Shown here: positions 50,014 to 62,185 of the stretch, piece after piece
Layout of the letters: each line of letters starts with the position of its first letter
Position numbering within the stretch: position 1 is the first letter of the stretch
Assembly: GCA_035578155.1 (NCBI GenBank)
Contig: JAPWDM010000005.1
Coordinates: 16,428,877-16,492,876, forward strand
Length of the DNA: 64,000 nucleotides
Reading direction: 5' to 3'
From: Brachynemurus nebulosus
Lineage: Eukaryota; Arthropoda; Insecta; Neuroptera; Myrmeleontidae
Translations under genes and position numbers: made by a program
The notes under the pieces: model-generated
What the model was told of the DNA's origin: nothing
What the model saw: the letters and a program-made list of their open reading frames with translations, nothing else
Databases searched by the model: none

Positions 50014-50407
50014 AGGGCATATCGTCGTCGTTACTTCAATATGTCGTATGTCAAAAATATGTCATTTTCTGTTAACAATGCTATAGTAACCAAAATCATC
50101 TTTTCTATAAAGTAGCCAAAATTCCAATGTCTAGGACTACAGTGAAACAGAATGCGCACTTGAAAATATTTCGTATATCGCCATTTTTATTTGGCAATGC
50201 GTCATATGTCGTACGGTGCTTTAAAAATACAGGTACTTTAATAAACAATAAATAACACTAATACACATCACCAAAAATCCTTAATAATTCAATAAACAAA
50301 GCAACCAAAAAGAATTGCAGCCTAAAGAATAAAACAGCTTTTTTAAATTCTGAAAAATATCTTTTTTTCACATACGACGGTTTGAAGTAACGGCGACGAT
50401 ATAATCC
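50014..50407. mobile_element. Terminal-inverted-repeat element, about 394 bp
   Basis: ATATCGTCGTCGTTACTTCA, then GTCGTATGT near the left, face CATACGACGG, then TGAAGTAACGGCGACGATAT at the right. Motifs of the type GTCGTATG also lie inside (about 50045 and 50207). The target-site duplication is uncertain (TTA/TTTA). Confidence 0.75.
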
Positions 50408-50563
50408 TTTAAGAAAAAAATAACTTCACCAGCAAGTTCGTTTAAATATTTTGCTGTCTATTAAAAATTCTGTTTCTCGAAAATTTGTTGAGGTAAGGGC
50501 TTGAAATTTGTTGTAACTTTCGACCACAATGGCTGGGTCATAGACTTAAAATAATTAACGGAC
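50408..50563. other. Spacer
   Basis: AT-rich, nothing seen. Confidence 0.4.
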
Positions 50564-50571
50564 CCTCAAAG

Positions 50572-51293
50572 TAGAGATGTCGATTCTCCAAAAAAAAGAT
50601 CGATTTTTGGATCGATTTAAGTCGAAATCAAAAAAATCGATTCAGAAAAAAAAATCGGCTAAAAAAAAATTGATTCTGTAAGATCGATCTAAAAAATCGA
50701 AATTTTGAAAAGTTTAATAAAATTACCTGATAATTTTTGTTTAAGGGACTTACTTGATAGTACATAGGTAATATCGGTAATATCGTGTAAAAACGCCTTA
50801 CATTATATTTGTAAAGGCGATGAATGAGTTAACTTTTCAATTATAATTATAAAAAATAAGGTAATTGAATATGTAGGACGAATACCACGAATTGAACCAA
50901 GGTTATTCAAAAATTTCAAACAAATTGACAAAAAAATGTTTTCTAAATAAGTCGATTTTGTGGGAAAGGGATCGTCGTTTGCACAGATAGGTGGTCTCTT
51001 CCTTCCTTTTGTATTAATAGTCTGACTTATAAAGAGCCATAGGAGGGGTTCGTTGATATAACGAGTAAAAAGTGACAATTAACAATAGTTTTTGGTGTTT
51101 CATTTTAACACATCTTTCTTTGTAGAATTACTATTAAAATGAAGCTATATTTGGAAAAAATCGGTTATCGATCTCTTACTTTTAATAATCGATTAATGAA
51201 TCGATTCAAATGAAAAAAAATCGAAAAAAGAATCGATTTTTTAAGCTTCGATTAATCGATTTTCGATTAATCGATTTAAAATCGACATCTCTA
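50572..51293. mobile_element. hAT-superfamily non-autonomous element
   Basis: Flanked by the perfect 8-bp duplication CCTCAAAG (50564-50571 and 51294-51301). The ends are TAGAGATGTCGATT and AATCGACATCTCTA. ATCGATT/AATCGAT recurs at least fifteen times in the outer 150 bp at both sides. The 91-codon minus frame 50803-51078 is inside and is not a transposase. An 8-bp duplication with TAGAGATG-type ends is diagnostic of hAT. Confidence 0.93.
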
Positions 51294-51301
51294 CCTCAAA
51301 G

Positions 51302-51666
51302 TGGTTCAAAATGGTAAGAACGCTGCAAAATGGTTATTTCAAAATCAGAATATTTCAATGTCGAACCAATTTCGGGCTGGGACGCGTAATATATTTTTCT
51401 CACTTGAATAGTTTCTCCCATCAAGTGAATAACATACGCTGGCACACAGTCAGACAGACACACAGCAAATAATATGAATGAAAATTTATGGTGCATCTTT
51501 TTCAAATATATCTCAATGTCTATAGTTTCTATTTATTTTTATTTTTGTGTGTTAGTACTGATAAATACATCATATACACATTACAGGCGGCAGTAACACA
51601 GTATTATTTACAGTATTCAACATTATATAATTTGACAAATACGGATTGACAGTAAGAGAAATAAAA
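51302..51666. other. Spacer
   Basis: About 51350-51480 resembles a dispersed repeat (GTGAATAACATACGCTGGC, then CAGTCAGACAGACACAC). No gene. Confidence 0.4.
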
Positions 51667-52840
51667 TTTTTTACACGATTGTGTAGGGGAGAGGTGTGTC
51701 AGTAGTAACAGAGGGTCAATTGTAACTTTAAAATTTGCGAGACATCTATCAATTCTATTGAGGAGTATTACATATCATAAAGCGGCTTCTAAAGTTGTGC
51801 TTTACTGACAAAACTTTCAGTTAATATCATCCGGCGATTTTCTCTCAGCAACATAAATTGTGTTTATATAAGCTAATCGTAAATTTTAAGTACGTTAACA
51901 ATTTTTGGATTTTCGCAGCAAATACCCCATCAATTGGGAGAAAAGTGATTTTATTGGAAAGACAAGCAATCAAATAGTATTATCAGATAGGTAGTTTCGC
52001 TTTTTTAATCATAGTTAATATTTTATAAACTTTTTTATAAAATGAAACAGCGCTGGAACAATTTAACAAATTCAGTAGTGTCGATTGTAACATGTATAAC
52101 TCACAAAAAATTTTAGTTGAACAAAATTAAACTTTATATTTTAGGTATGAATCGGAGTAATAAAGGTAACAACTTCGGTTAATAATTTAAAAAAAAATGT
52201 AAAACGAAAAACTATATTTAATGATGTATATATGAATTCCGTTAAAAGAGTAATAGAAAGAGAAAAAATTCAGAGCTGTTGCCTGAGACTGTGCTATTTA
52301 TCACCTTCCTCACTCAATATGTAAGGAATAATTTATAAAACTGGATTAGTTATAATAACTAACGTGTAAATTCAACTAAATATTGAGTGTTACAATTGAA
52401 CCTAAGCCCTGTAACAATTGATCCTCTGTTGGTAACGATTGTAACATTACACTTTGGTCCACATAAATGCAGTGATTTTAATTATAAGTCAACATAGAGT
52501 ATTTTTGTGCAGCTCATTCAAAACCTGAAAAATGCCCGTATCTTATAACAAAAATTTAATTCTCTGTAACTAATAAATACAAAGTTACTAGCCTGTATAT
52601 TTTTTTTGTTACTATTGACACACCTCTCCCCTATATTCATGCACTTATCGATGCTGTTTACAATGCTAGCAAGTTACATTTCCTGAACGTTTGTTTAAAT
52701 TTATGGTAACCAAGTAACAACAGTTCGGTAAGTAAATAAGAGTGCGGGAAGTAAAATCAACTTAAAAATGATTGTAACTATTTACTTATATATTGAAATA
52801 AAAAGCACAAGTTGAACAATTGTTCAAATAGTAGTTTTTG
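51667..52840 (+). repeat. Diverged partial copy of the 58-kb fold-back element, split by an insertion
   Basis: TTTTTTACACGATTGTGTA (51667-51685) continues after the insertion with TTCATGCACTTATCGATGCT, GCAAGTTACATTTCCTGAAC, GTTTGTTTAAATTTATGG and TTGAACAATTGTTC. This matches the left end of 58217-59820. The insertion 51686-52631 sits exactly at the TA of GTGTATTTTCATG. Confidence 0.8.
51686..52631. mobile_element. TA-flanked element with iterated TTGTAAC, 946 bp
   Basis: Flanked by TA (51684-51685 and 52632-52633). The terminal inverted repeats of 25 bp have one mismatch and begin GGGGAGAGGTGTGTCA. TTGTAAC/GTTACAA variants recur at about 51720, 52087, 52388, 52413, 52437, 52446 and 52607. 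No coding frame. Length and layout are like those of 47665-48620 although the motif differs. Confidence 0.9.
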
Positions 52841-53758
52841 CACGTACTTCATTTTTACGTGTACGCAAATCCGACTTTTGAAAATAGATCAGCTAGAAAA
52901 AGATGAATCTGTCTGAATCGTCATATTCGTTTTCGTTTACTCCTTACAACCAATCAAAATTTTCACAATTGTATTGCGGATTCACTGCCAACTCGTGCTT
53001 GTTAAAATATATTGTTACTCACTGAATATACTGAATATACTAACAACCGGCATAGATTCACTTGTGTGTACAGATAAGTAAATTGAATTGCATGTAAATC
53101 GAACAAGGATGCAGAAATGTAGCCTATTATAACAGATTGTTCTATGTATATATATATAATAATATACAACACGTGTGTGTACTATTAGACGGATTGTATG
53201 AGAATATATTATCCTGTTGAGTAGAGGTTTTAGAGTGTAATATTGTAGTTGAAAACATAATGAGAATTTGAATGCAATAATGTCCTAACTGAAAAAATAC
53301 GGGTGATTTTGGCGAGTGTTCTAACTGCCACTCCGCTGAGGATACGTTGTAAATATATTTATTGCATACATGACCTGCTGAAACGTTCACAAAAGTTATA
53401 GATTCGTGAAAAATTAAAATTTGACTGTGCATTGATTAAAATTTTCAAAGCTCATTCTTTATTATACATGTTATGTGGTTTTGGTGGAAAACCCATTATA
53501 ATGTTTTATTTATTTATTTATTTTTTTTTTTTTTTTGAGGCTATAACTTTTGAAAGAAATGCTGGTGATATAAATACAATTAAGCGTACAGAATCGTAAT
53601 CATTGGTATATTTCTAAATCAATGAAATTTGGTTTGGGGCAGTTGTTGGCCATAATTACCAAAAAATATTTTATCCAAGGATGTCAAAATAGAATGACTT
53701 ATACTATAATGAAGTAAATATAATTTAGACTGATTCTTAATTTCTTACTTGTCACTAA
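52841..53758. other. AT-rich DNA, no gene recognised
   Basis: A 96-codon minus frame (53142-53432) is unrecognised. Nothing else supported. Confidence 0.45.
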
Positions 53759-53759
53759 A

Positions 53760-54889
53760 CAGTGAAAAAATTTGTGTTAAAATTAACACATTTTACATGT
53801 CCAGAACGGTCTACTAAATTTTTAGTGTTATTTTAACACAAAGCATATGTGTCAAATCTTTACACAAGGTTTGTGTCAATGATTTAACACACAAGAGGAC
53901 ATACATTTTGTGTTAATTTTTCAGATTTATCAGAGTTATTTGTTAAACTTTCTTAATCAATATTTTACTTCCACAACAATTTTTGGAATGATTTTTCGAG
54001 AGGGTGTTATTAGTGACCATAAACTTTCAAGAAGTTAAATTATTTTATTGCTTACAACAAATACCACCCTACGTTCACTCCACTTGTATTTAAATTTGTT
54101 ACCTGTTTTACAAGCGACGATTTCTTTTTGCATTTATATAGATAAGTAGGTAACATGCTGCGAACAATACTGCTGATTATTGTCGTACTTGAAAAGTTAT
54201 CTCATTTAAATATTGCCAAACTATACCTACAACTAGTGCTTAACCCTAACCCAACATGTACAATACTAAATAATTACAATACATGTGAGAGTAGTTCTTA
54301 TTATTAAACAAAGTCATTAGTTTAATCAGTTATTGATGAATACAGTTTTATTAAACGTTTAAAAATGGAACAATTTTCTTACATTTTAAGGTTATTTTGT
54401 AACAGATTCAGTTAAAAAAAATCATGTAAGCTTACAAGATTGTATGTTATATAATACAATCTCAAGTAAGCTTACATCATTTTTTGTAACTGAATCTGTA
54501 ACAAAAAACCTTAAAATGTAAGAAAATTGTTTCATTTTCGAACGTTTAAAACTATATTCGTCAATAACTGAACAAACTTATGATTTTTCGGTTTTGTTTA
54601 ATAATAAGAACTACTCTCATCTTTTTTATTATATATATTTTGGTGGATATATATTCAAATGTGAGTTAGGTACTTATAGCATTCTTTTGCTCTACACAAA
54701 TATCGTGTTACTTCCTTGCTGTTCAAAACAGGTTAACATGTTTATTCTGTTAAATCGAAATTTGTGTTAATATTTTCATTTAACACAAACACGAAATATT
54801 ACATTAACGCAGGGTTGCGTTACTTATTAAACACAAAAATTTTAACCACTGGTTTTTTTTTACGCAGAACACAAATTTTTTTACTCTGT
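53760..54889. mobile_element. Terminal-inverted-repeat element with iterated TGTGTTAA
   Basis: Left end CAGTGAAAAAATTTGTGTT; right end AACACAAATTTTTTTACTCTG. GTGTTAA/TTAACAC variants occur ten or more times near both ends (53775-53930 and 54760-54840). A nested palindrome of about 340 bp (54284-54622) fills the centre. Confidence 0.7.
54284..54622. repeat. Palindrome nested in the previous element
   Basis: GAGAGTAGTTCTTATTATTA at the left mirrors TAATAATAAGAACTACTCTC at the right. The arms of about 165 bp meet near 54453 around ATTGTATGTTATATAATACAAT. A single arm of it is present at 28136-28307. Confidence 0.85.
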
Positions 54890-54979
54890 AGTTCAAAATA
54901 ATGGAGTTTATGTAACCTCTATGAGAAAACCGCAGATAAAGTCAGCCGTGAATACTGAATTCGAGTCGATCAATTCAAG

Positions 54980-55075
54980 AACCAATAAAATACTTTGCAG
55001 TGGTGGACTAAGGGGGCGAGACGGACGGTCCGCCCAAGCCACACAGCAGGTTAGAGAGGATATTGAAATTTCAAA
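54980..55075 (+). repeat. Possible truncated hAT end
   Basis: GCAGTGGTGGACTAAGGGGG, then CGAGACGGACGGTCCGCCC. CAGTGGTGGACTAAGG resembles hAT termini. No partner end seen. Confidence 0.4.
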
Positions 55076-55211
55076 CCTCTAATAGTTTTTTTCGATCCGT
55101 ACACAAATTTTACCTATATTCTTCTCTTATCACTTTTTTGCGGTTTACTATCCGTTTTTTCTAAAAAATTCGGGAACTATAAACAAAGTGCATATTTCAT
55201 TCTTATATTAA

Positions 55212-56113
55212 CCCTAGAATCATACATACTCGTCAAAACGACGAACGAACTTCTCTACCTGCTCCAATATTGTGACTTGTCGGTACCTGCTCGCTGTGAA
55301 ACTTCTGTTATCTAATTTATTTGTTATTATAACACATAAGACATATAAATTTTTTTTATAGCTATTGTCGTTTTTTTTATACTGAAATAGTGTGCGTCAA
55401 AAAGACGACGATGTATGATTAACCTATATTTTTTTTAAAGATTTTGTACTCCACATATAAAAGTTTTCCTAATTTTTCTAAAATTTATTAAAGATATGGA
55501 TGTTACAATTAATTTATTCAATGATTATGATAATGTAAAAGATGATTACAGCTGTTTGACTTATAGAGACGACATAATACTGAAGTTTGAATATACTGAA
55601 TCGAAAACTAGAGAATGCGTTTCGAATGACTTAATAAAAGGTTAACAATTTATTTTGTGGAAAATATTTTAATTTTTATTATTTTTTGAGATCTTATTCG
55701 GAAAATTACTAACAAATTTTACAAAATTTACAAATGTGCCTAATGGGGAAATAACTACATATCTATAGGAATATTTATGACTGACAAATTTCACATTCTG
55801 TAAAGTCACACGTGTCCACTGATTCATAATAGTTCATAAATTAATTATTACAATTGATGTATTTATATATTTTTTAATTTTTATAATGAAAATATGCTTT
55901 GATAAAAAGATTAAAAAAATTAATAAATATTTACATTAAGAAATTTTTCCAAATCCAATTTTTTTAAATATTTTGTTCGCTTTTGTAGTATTGTTATGTA
56001 AAAAAAAATGTTTTTTGCAAATAAACTCTAAAACTCCCCGTAAAAAGTCCATTCGTCGAAACGACGCCGATGTATGATTAACTTGACTCGTAGACCAACG
56101 TATGATTCTAGGG
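55212..56113. mobile_element. piggyBac-like element, non-autonomous, 902 bp
   Basis: Flanked by TTAA (55208-55211 and 56114-56117). The ends are CCCTAGAATCATAC and GTATGATTCTAGGG; CCCTAG next to TTAA is the hallmark of piggyBac. GATGTATGATTAA with a neighbouring CGTCGTTTTGACG-type motif recurs at about 55235, 55393 and 56055. The interior holds only a 49-codon frame. Confidence 0.9.
55496..55645 (+). pseudogene. 49-codon frame inside the piggyBac-like element
   Basis: It reads MDVTINLFNDYDNVKDDYSC and ends VSNDLIKG before TAA at 55643. Acidic and short. It may be what is left of a transposase N-terminus after internal deletion. No catalytic residues are present. Confidence 0.35.
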
Positions 56114-56117
56114 TTAA

Positions 56118-56987
56118 AACGACAAAAATTGAAGAATTATTCAGTTAGTTATTTTTATTAAGGTGTCCTATGGGCTATGATGTTTTGATAAGGACGAGAT
56201 ATCGAAAACGGTTTGGAGGATAAACTCGAAATGTTTATAATTCACAGTAGTAGAAGCATTTACGGACTTAGATTTGATTCCTGGCTTCCAAATGCAACAT
56301 GGTGTTTAATATGTAATTAATATTATTTGTATATTTTATCTAAATAAAAATAAAAGCGAGATTCAGTCTCTTCATCATTTTAGTATAAAAGTATAAGATA
56401 AATAGTAGCATTTATTTTAATACATAATTAATAATGTCAGTAGCAATATTTAAGCTATAAATCTAAAAAAAATTATTTTCTCAAAATTTTGTCCAAATAC
56501 TTTTGTTGCTCAACTATACTAAGATCGAAAGAAAATGGATTTTATGATTTTATTATTTTTGTCTGTTCGATCTACCATGCTGGTGTGTTCTGGACATAAA
56601 ACAATAACTACAACTTTAGGATAATGGACAAATTGGGGGCTTAATGTTCATGAAAGCTTTCAGAAACGAGAATATATTTACAGTGTTATATTACTGTTGA
56701 AATTAAATAATTGAAAAAAGTAGATACATATTGTTATTTCCAAATGGAACATGTACGTATAAGAAGAAAAGTTTTATAATACTCGTACAGCAATATATGA
56801 AAAGAAAAAATAAATTCAAATGGGAAAATTCAAACATGTGTATCGAGAATATTCTTTTTCGTTGTCACTGTTTTTCGTATTGTAAATTTTTTGTATCGTT
56901 TTCTCGAAAAATCTTAAGTGAATATGAGAATTATTTGTATTTTTGTTCACTAGATCTTGACAGATACATATTGGAATTATTATTATA
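56118..56987. other. AT-rich DNA, no gene recognised
   Basis: The frame at 56731-56988 is unrecognised. Confidence 0.45.
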
Positions 56988-57492
56988 AAGGGCGATCTAA
57001 TCCAGAAAGAATCAAGTGTATGCGATGAGGATCAAGGAATATTCGATTAAGATTTAATGTTCGTTGCTTATTTATAGATAGGTACTGGTAGTTGCTTGTT
57101 CTATATTGAAAAATTTAAATATAAAATTACAATAAAAATCGATTTAGATAACCTTAAAATAAACAAACCACACTCCGCTATCATTATCAAACACAAAGAG
57201 TTTTTGAATTACCGCACCCTCTGTTGTAAACATCTCAAGTCTCACAATGGTAGCAGAGCGTGGTTTAGGTGTTTTACGATTGTTCAAATAGATCTCCATC
57301 ACGCAGCAACTCATATTTTTAAACTGAATTTTAATATTTTTACTGAAATGATTCCGTATGGTTTATGGTTTCCGAATCGAAATCACAATTTTCAAATTGA
57401 AATTAAATAATTTGATCACAACAAAAGTTTAAGGCTGAGAACTTGATGTCTGGTAGTTTATCCAAAATATAAGTAATTTTTAGATCACCCTT
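56988..57492. mobile_element. Candidate terminal-inverted-repeat element
   Basis: AAGGGCGATCTAA at the left and TTTAGATCACCCTT at the right are inverted. The interior contains the unrecognised 104-codon frame 57096-57410. Target-site duplication not clear. Confidence 0.4.
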
Positions 57493-57989
57493 AATCAAAA
57501 AACCTTCTTATTTGTACTCTTTTTTATGTATTGTCAAGGAAGCTGATTATTTTAAATCTACAATATACTATAAATGATCTACTTTTGTATTGAATAATAT
57601 ATATTTATAAGTAACTACATCCCATAATAAACACTGCCTCTATCTGACAAAAAACATAAACCAAAAAGAAGAACAAGAAGAATGATGATAATGTGAAAAA
57701 AGAAAAATGGATACGAAAAAACATTTTGAAAAAATCATCTTAAAACAGTTAAACTTGAATAAACCGAAGTTAGAAATATCGTTGTATATAATGTACACGA
57801 TTGTATCCAAAAGAAAGAATTAGGAGCGGTTGTTTTGGAAATTTTTAACTTTACCAAAGAAAATATATAATTAAATTTTTTCTAGGTTTTGACAGTGATC
57901 AATGAGGATTTGATTGCCTTGAAAAACAAGAATATTTTACCACTTTTTTTGTATATGAATCACTTAAATTCAAAGTGCGAATTTATACT
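57493..57989. other. AT-rich DNA, no gene recognised
   Basis: No supported feature. Confidence 0.5.
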
Positions 57990-58216
57990 TAAATTCAAAC
58001 TGACAGACAACGTACAGCCTAAACTGTTTGGTTTAGAAGAATGCAATTTTGCACAGGAGTTCACTATGTAATGTAGATGAGTACTATAAGAAAGTATTTT
58101 TGAAAATTCGTCCCCTAAGTGGGTTTAATAGGGGATGAAAATTTGTATAGAATTTCGTCATTTTTGAAGTTAGTGGTATATAAAAGTATGTTAAGTACTA
58201 TGGCTATTAGTAGTTT
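57990..58216 (+). repeat. Dispersed repeat A, left half of a split copy
   Basis: AAACTGACAGACAACGTACA, TTGGTTTAGAAGAATGC, CCCCTAAGTGGG, then TACTATGGCTATTAG where the homology breaks at the fold-back element. Confidence 0.85.
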
Positions 58217-59820
58217 TTTTTTGCACGATCGTGTATTTTCATGCATTTACCGAGGCTGTTGATAATGCTGGTAAGTTACATTTCCCGAACGTTTGTTTAT
58301 ATCCATGGAAACCAAAAAATAACAGTGCGATAAGTGAAATAGATGCGTGGTAAGTAAATAGGAGTGTGGTAAGATAATTAGCTCAAAAATGACTGTATTT
58401 ATTTATTTATATTGAAATTAAAAGTACAATTTGAACAATTAGGAAAATAAATCCATTAATAATATGAAAATTTTCACTAGTTTGCACATTATTATTATTA
58501 TTGTTGACATCAGTCTTCTTATTTTATTGACATTTCAAAAGGTCGTTCAATCATTAAGATTTTCTGTGGCTTTCATAATCTTCCTTTCATTTTACGAGAA
58601 TAAATTTGCAGTCAAAAATAAGATGCTTCATCAATTTCATTATTCTCACTAATAATATAGTTTAACAAACTATTTTCCTCAATTTTTTTTAATAGAAAAT
58701 TCAAAAAAAATATTCACGCCAGTGAAATATTGACACTTAATTTTTTATTTACAAATATAGTTGTCAATTGTCACTACAAAGATTCATATTAGTTGTTATG
58801 AATATTTATAATATTTATTCATGGCATTCTATGTCATAACATAGAAATATAAATTTCATCTATATTATCTGAATTTTATTTTTTATTTAACACATTTTTA
58901 ATCTTTAATTATTTTAAATCGATCGTGCAAAAAATATTATACAATACACGATGCGTTAAGTGCATTTACTGATCTCGAAAATTGCAAAAACTCGACCCTA
59001 CGGGTCTCGTTTTGGCAACATTTTCTCGATCAGTAAAAGCAACTTACCGAACTTATATTGTAAAATACTATTACAATATAAGTTCGGTAAGTTGCTTTTA
59101 CTGATTGAGAAAATGTTGCAAAAACGAGACCCGCAGGGTGAAGTTTTTGCAGTTTTCGAGATCAGTAAAGACACTTAACGCATCGTGTATTGTATAATAT
59201 TTTTTGCACGATCGATTTAAGATAATTAAAGAATAAAAATATAATAAATAAAAAATAAAAAATAAAATACGGATAATATAGGTGAAATTTATATTTCTGT
59301 TATTACATAAAATGCCATGAATAAATATTATAAATATTTATAACAACTATAATACGAAGATTTGTAGTGACAATTGACAACTATATTTCTAAATAAAAAA
59401 TTAATTGCCAATATTTAATTGGCGTGAATATTTTTTTGAATTTTCTGTTAAAAAATTGAGGCAAATAGTTTGTTAAACTATAATATTAGTGAGAATAATG
59501 AAATTGATGAAGCATTTTAATTTTGGCTGCAAATTTATTCTCATAAAATGAAAGGAAGATATAAAAATAATGTGCAAACTAGTGAAAATTTTCATACTAA
59601 TCGATTAATTTTCCTAATTGTTCAAATTGTACTTTTAATTTCAATATAAATAAATAATTATAATCATTTTTGAACTAATTTCACTTACCGCACTCCTATT
59701 CACTTACCGCATTGTTATTTTTTGGTTTCCATGGATATAAACCAACGTTCGGGAAATGTAACTTACTAGCATTGTCAACAACATCGGTAAATGCATGAAA
59801 ATACACGATCGTGCAAAAAA
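58217..59820. mobile_element. 1.6-kb fold-back element inserted in repeat A
   Basis: TTTTTTGCACGATCGTGTAT at the left is mirrored by ATACACGATCGTGCAAAAAA at the right. The arms (about 840 and 740 bp) are reverse complements apart from indels, including about 90 bp present only in the left arm near 58490-58580. The centre (about 58925-59215) is an inner hairpin whose sides repeat the GATCGTGCAAAAAAT end and hold GACCCTACGGGTCTCG and GCAACTTACCGAACTTATAT. No coding frame. A partial diverged copy is at 51667-52840. Confidence 0.92.
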
Positions 59821-59925
59821 TAAATAATATCTCATTTAATAAATCTTTAAAACTAACTGACATCCTCGAATGTTGCTGATGGTAAATCCCATCGGATGGG
59901 TATACGGCTAGTTCAAATAGAATGT
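59821..59925 (+). repeat. Dispersed repeat A, right half of the split copy
   Basis: TAAATAATATCTCATTTAAT, then CTAACTGACATCCTCGAATG and CATCGGATGGGTATACGGCT complete the copy begun at 57990. Confidence 0.85.
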
Positions 59926-62097
59926 AGTTATATGAACATTATTATTTAGAGTCTGTAATAATATTTACTAAAATTATTTTGTTTTGTGTAACTCTACAAT
60001 AGTAGCTGAATTATTTGCTACTCCAATAATTTCTTATTGTCACTAGAGGCATTATTTTTTAATTGGGGCAACTAAAATAATTTATTCGATACAGTATTTT
60101 ACAAGAAAATTTAGTAGGTTTTCGATTGTGATAACTAAAAGATTTTTTTCGCGTACATCTAAACTTCGATTCAATTAAATTCTCAAGAAATTCTGGCAGT
60201 TTTCTCCGTCAAATTATCGTCCCATGATATCATTTTGTATTGTCGAACAATTCCAAGTATTTCTTTAAATAATATAATCCTATTCCTAGAATCCATAAAA
60301 TTAATGGCTCTCTTTGATTAATGATCATTTTATAATGCACGAAAGTAATGTCACATATCCACAGCAATACTAAAATATAATTGTACTATTACTTACTAAC
60401 TTTCGAGAACGTTTCCTAGAACACTTTATATCACCATTTATAATCAAAGGACAATTTTATCTACACGAAACACTCCACAAAAAAAACGCTAAAAGTGAGA
60501 CCATATAAATGACGACAAAGAAAAAAAAACATAAATGATAAATTTTTTGGTTGATAAATGGCTCCTAAAAAATAATTAATGATCCTACGTCAAAAATTAT
60601 TAAGTTAATTTACCACAAAATAATAGAGTACCATAATATAATTTTGTTTTGTACGGAATGTGTCCGTGCTTGAATTTTGACCGTAATGCAACAAAGGTAA
60701 CGCAACCGTCACAAGAAAACATTCGTTTGGTGCTGTCATTTTTTTTTTTTGTCGTAATGAAGGTGACAGACAAAATTTTCTTTTTTCCGAAAATGAATAG
60801 GAAATAAGAAAAAAAATGTTTAGTGGGAAAAAAAAAGAATTCGGAAGAAAAATTTTCATATATGATTTTGTTAACGTCATAAAGCTTAGGAAATTAAAGT
60901 TTTGTCGTTAAAAGGTTTTGTTTTCGCGTGTACGATATTGGCATTGAACTACGGCATATATTTTTTATCATGAAATACAGAATTACTCGAGCACTCAATA
61001 AGATACTAGTACATAAATAGCTTTCTGTTCCTCTGATTTTGTTTATACATTCACGGATTTAAATAATTTTAGAGATAAGATTTAATTTTTTCAAATACGT
61101 AAACAACTGGAAAAAAATTAGTGGCAGAAGTTAAAAATTTTTTGTATGGCTAAATTGCTTTCAAACTACTCTTTGAGGTCAGTAATGACTCCACCCGAAA
61201 ATTAATTATTTATTTAGTTATTTATAAAGAAAAAAATTGTTTCCAATTGTTTCCAGTCATAAAAACTAAATCGTTCTCAATTTTTCATATCAATTTCTAA
61301 TTTGAGCACATTCAATTTCCAAATGATATAAAACCGTGTCCAAATGGAAGCGGTTAGGTTCTCCTACCTACGTACTATTAAAATTTTATCCATGTATTCT
61401 GATTCCAATATCCGTTACTTTGAAACCGCTTGTATAAACCGTCTCAATCGACTGAATATACGGTCACACAAAATAAATACATATCTACACAATGATGACC
61501 TGGTTTCCGCCAACTGGCTAAAAGGATATCGATTCAAGAAACCCTTTCGAAAAAATTTAATACAATTCTTAGTCACCTATATATCTGTTTCACATCTTTC
61601 ACAGTTGTTTTGTATATAATTTCTTTGCTGTCTGACCGCAATGTCTGTCGGACCGCTGTCAACAATTTTGACATGTGAAAAATTGAATAAAAACATACAA
61701 AACGAATGATTATTTGTACGAATGTCCTTACAATGAAAATGTTGGTTTCGTGAATATTCAGAAAAAATATTATTCAAAATAAATCATTTTCTTGCGAAAA
61801 GTGAATATCAACAAAAGAAAATACAGGAAGAAACCACTAGACAAATAACAAATCAAAAAGAGATTAGAGGGAAATAATATTTTTATTTATATTTGCTTTC
61901 AGTATTTCCACAATCTGTACAGTGAATTCCAAAATGTTCTTAAAGTGATGTTTTGTTCCAGTTTTACTCAATATTATCATTCAAGTATTGTTGGGATCCC
62001 TACTGTTTTCACATTGCGTACGGCATTACGGGGTGCTACTGTACCTAATGCAATTACACCTGCACACATAGAAAGGCTTCAGTACAAGCACCAGTTC
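59926..62097. other. AT-rich DNA, no gene recognised
   Basis: Frames at 60605-60880, 61344-61619 and 61577-61777 are isolated and not recognised. No element ends seen. Confidence 0.45.
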
Positions 62098-62185
62098 AGT
62101 CGGTGACCAGGTGATGCAGTGGTGAAGCAGTCGGACCACAGATACTAAGGGCCCGGGTTCAATCCCCATCAGCGACGACAAACCA
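62098..62185 (+). repeat. tRNA-derived SINE-like head
   Basis: An A-box-like TGATGCAGTGG (62112-62122) and a B-box-like GGTTCAATCC (62156-62165), 33 bp apart, match an internal RNA polymerase III promoter. The anticodon region does not fold well. T-rich text follows (TTAATTTTTTTTTATTAAC). It could also be a decayed tRNA. Confidence 0.6.

Noticed and set aside
57096..57410. 104-codon frame as a gene
   Set aside because: No recognisable motif, and it lies between candidate inverted repeats at 56988 and 57492.
61344..61619. 91-codon frame as a gene
   Set aside because: No family recognised and no context; could only be revived by transcripts or conservation.
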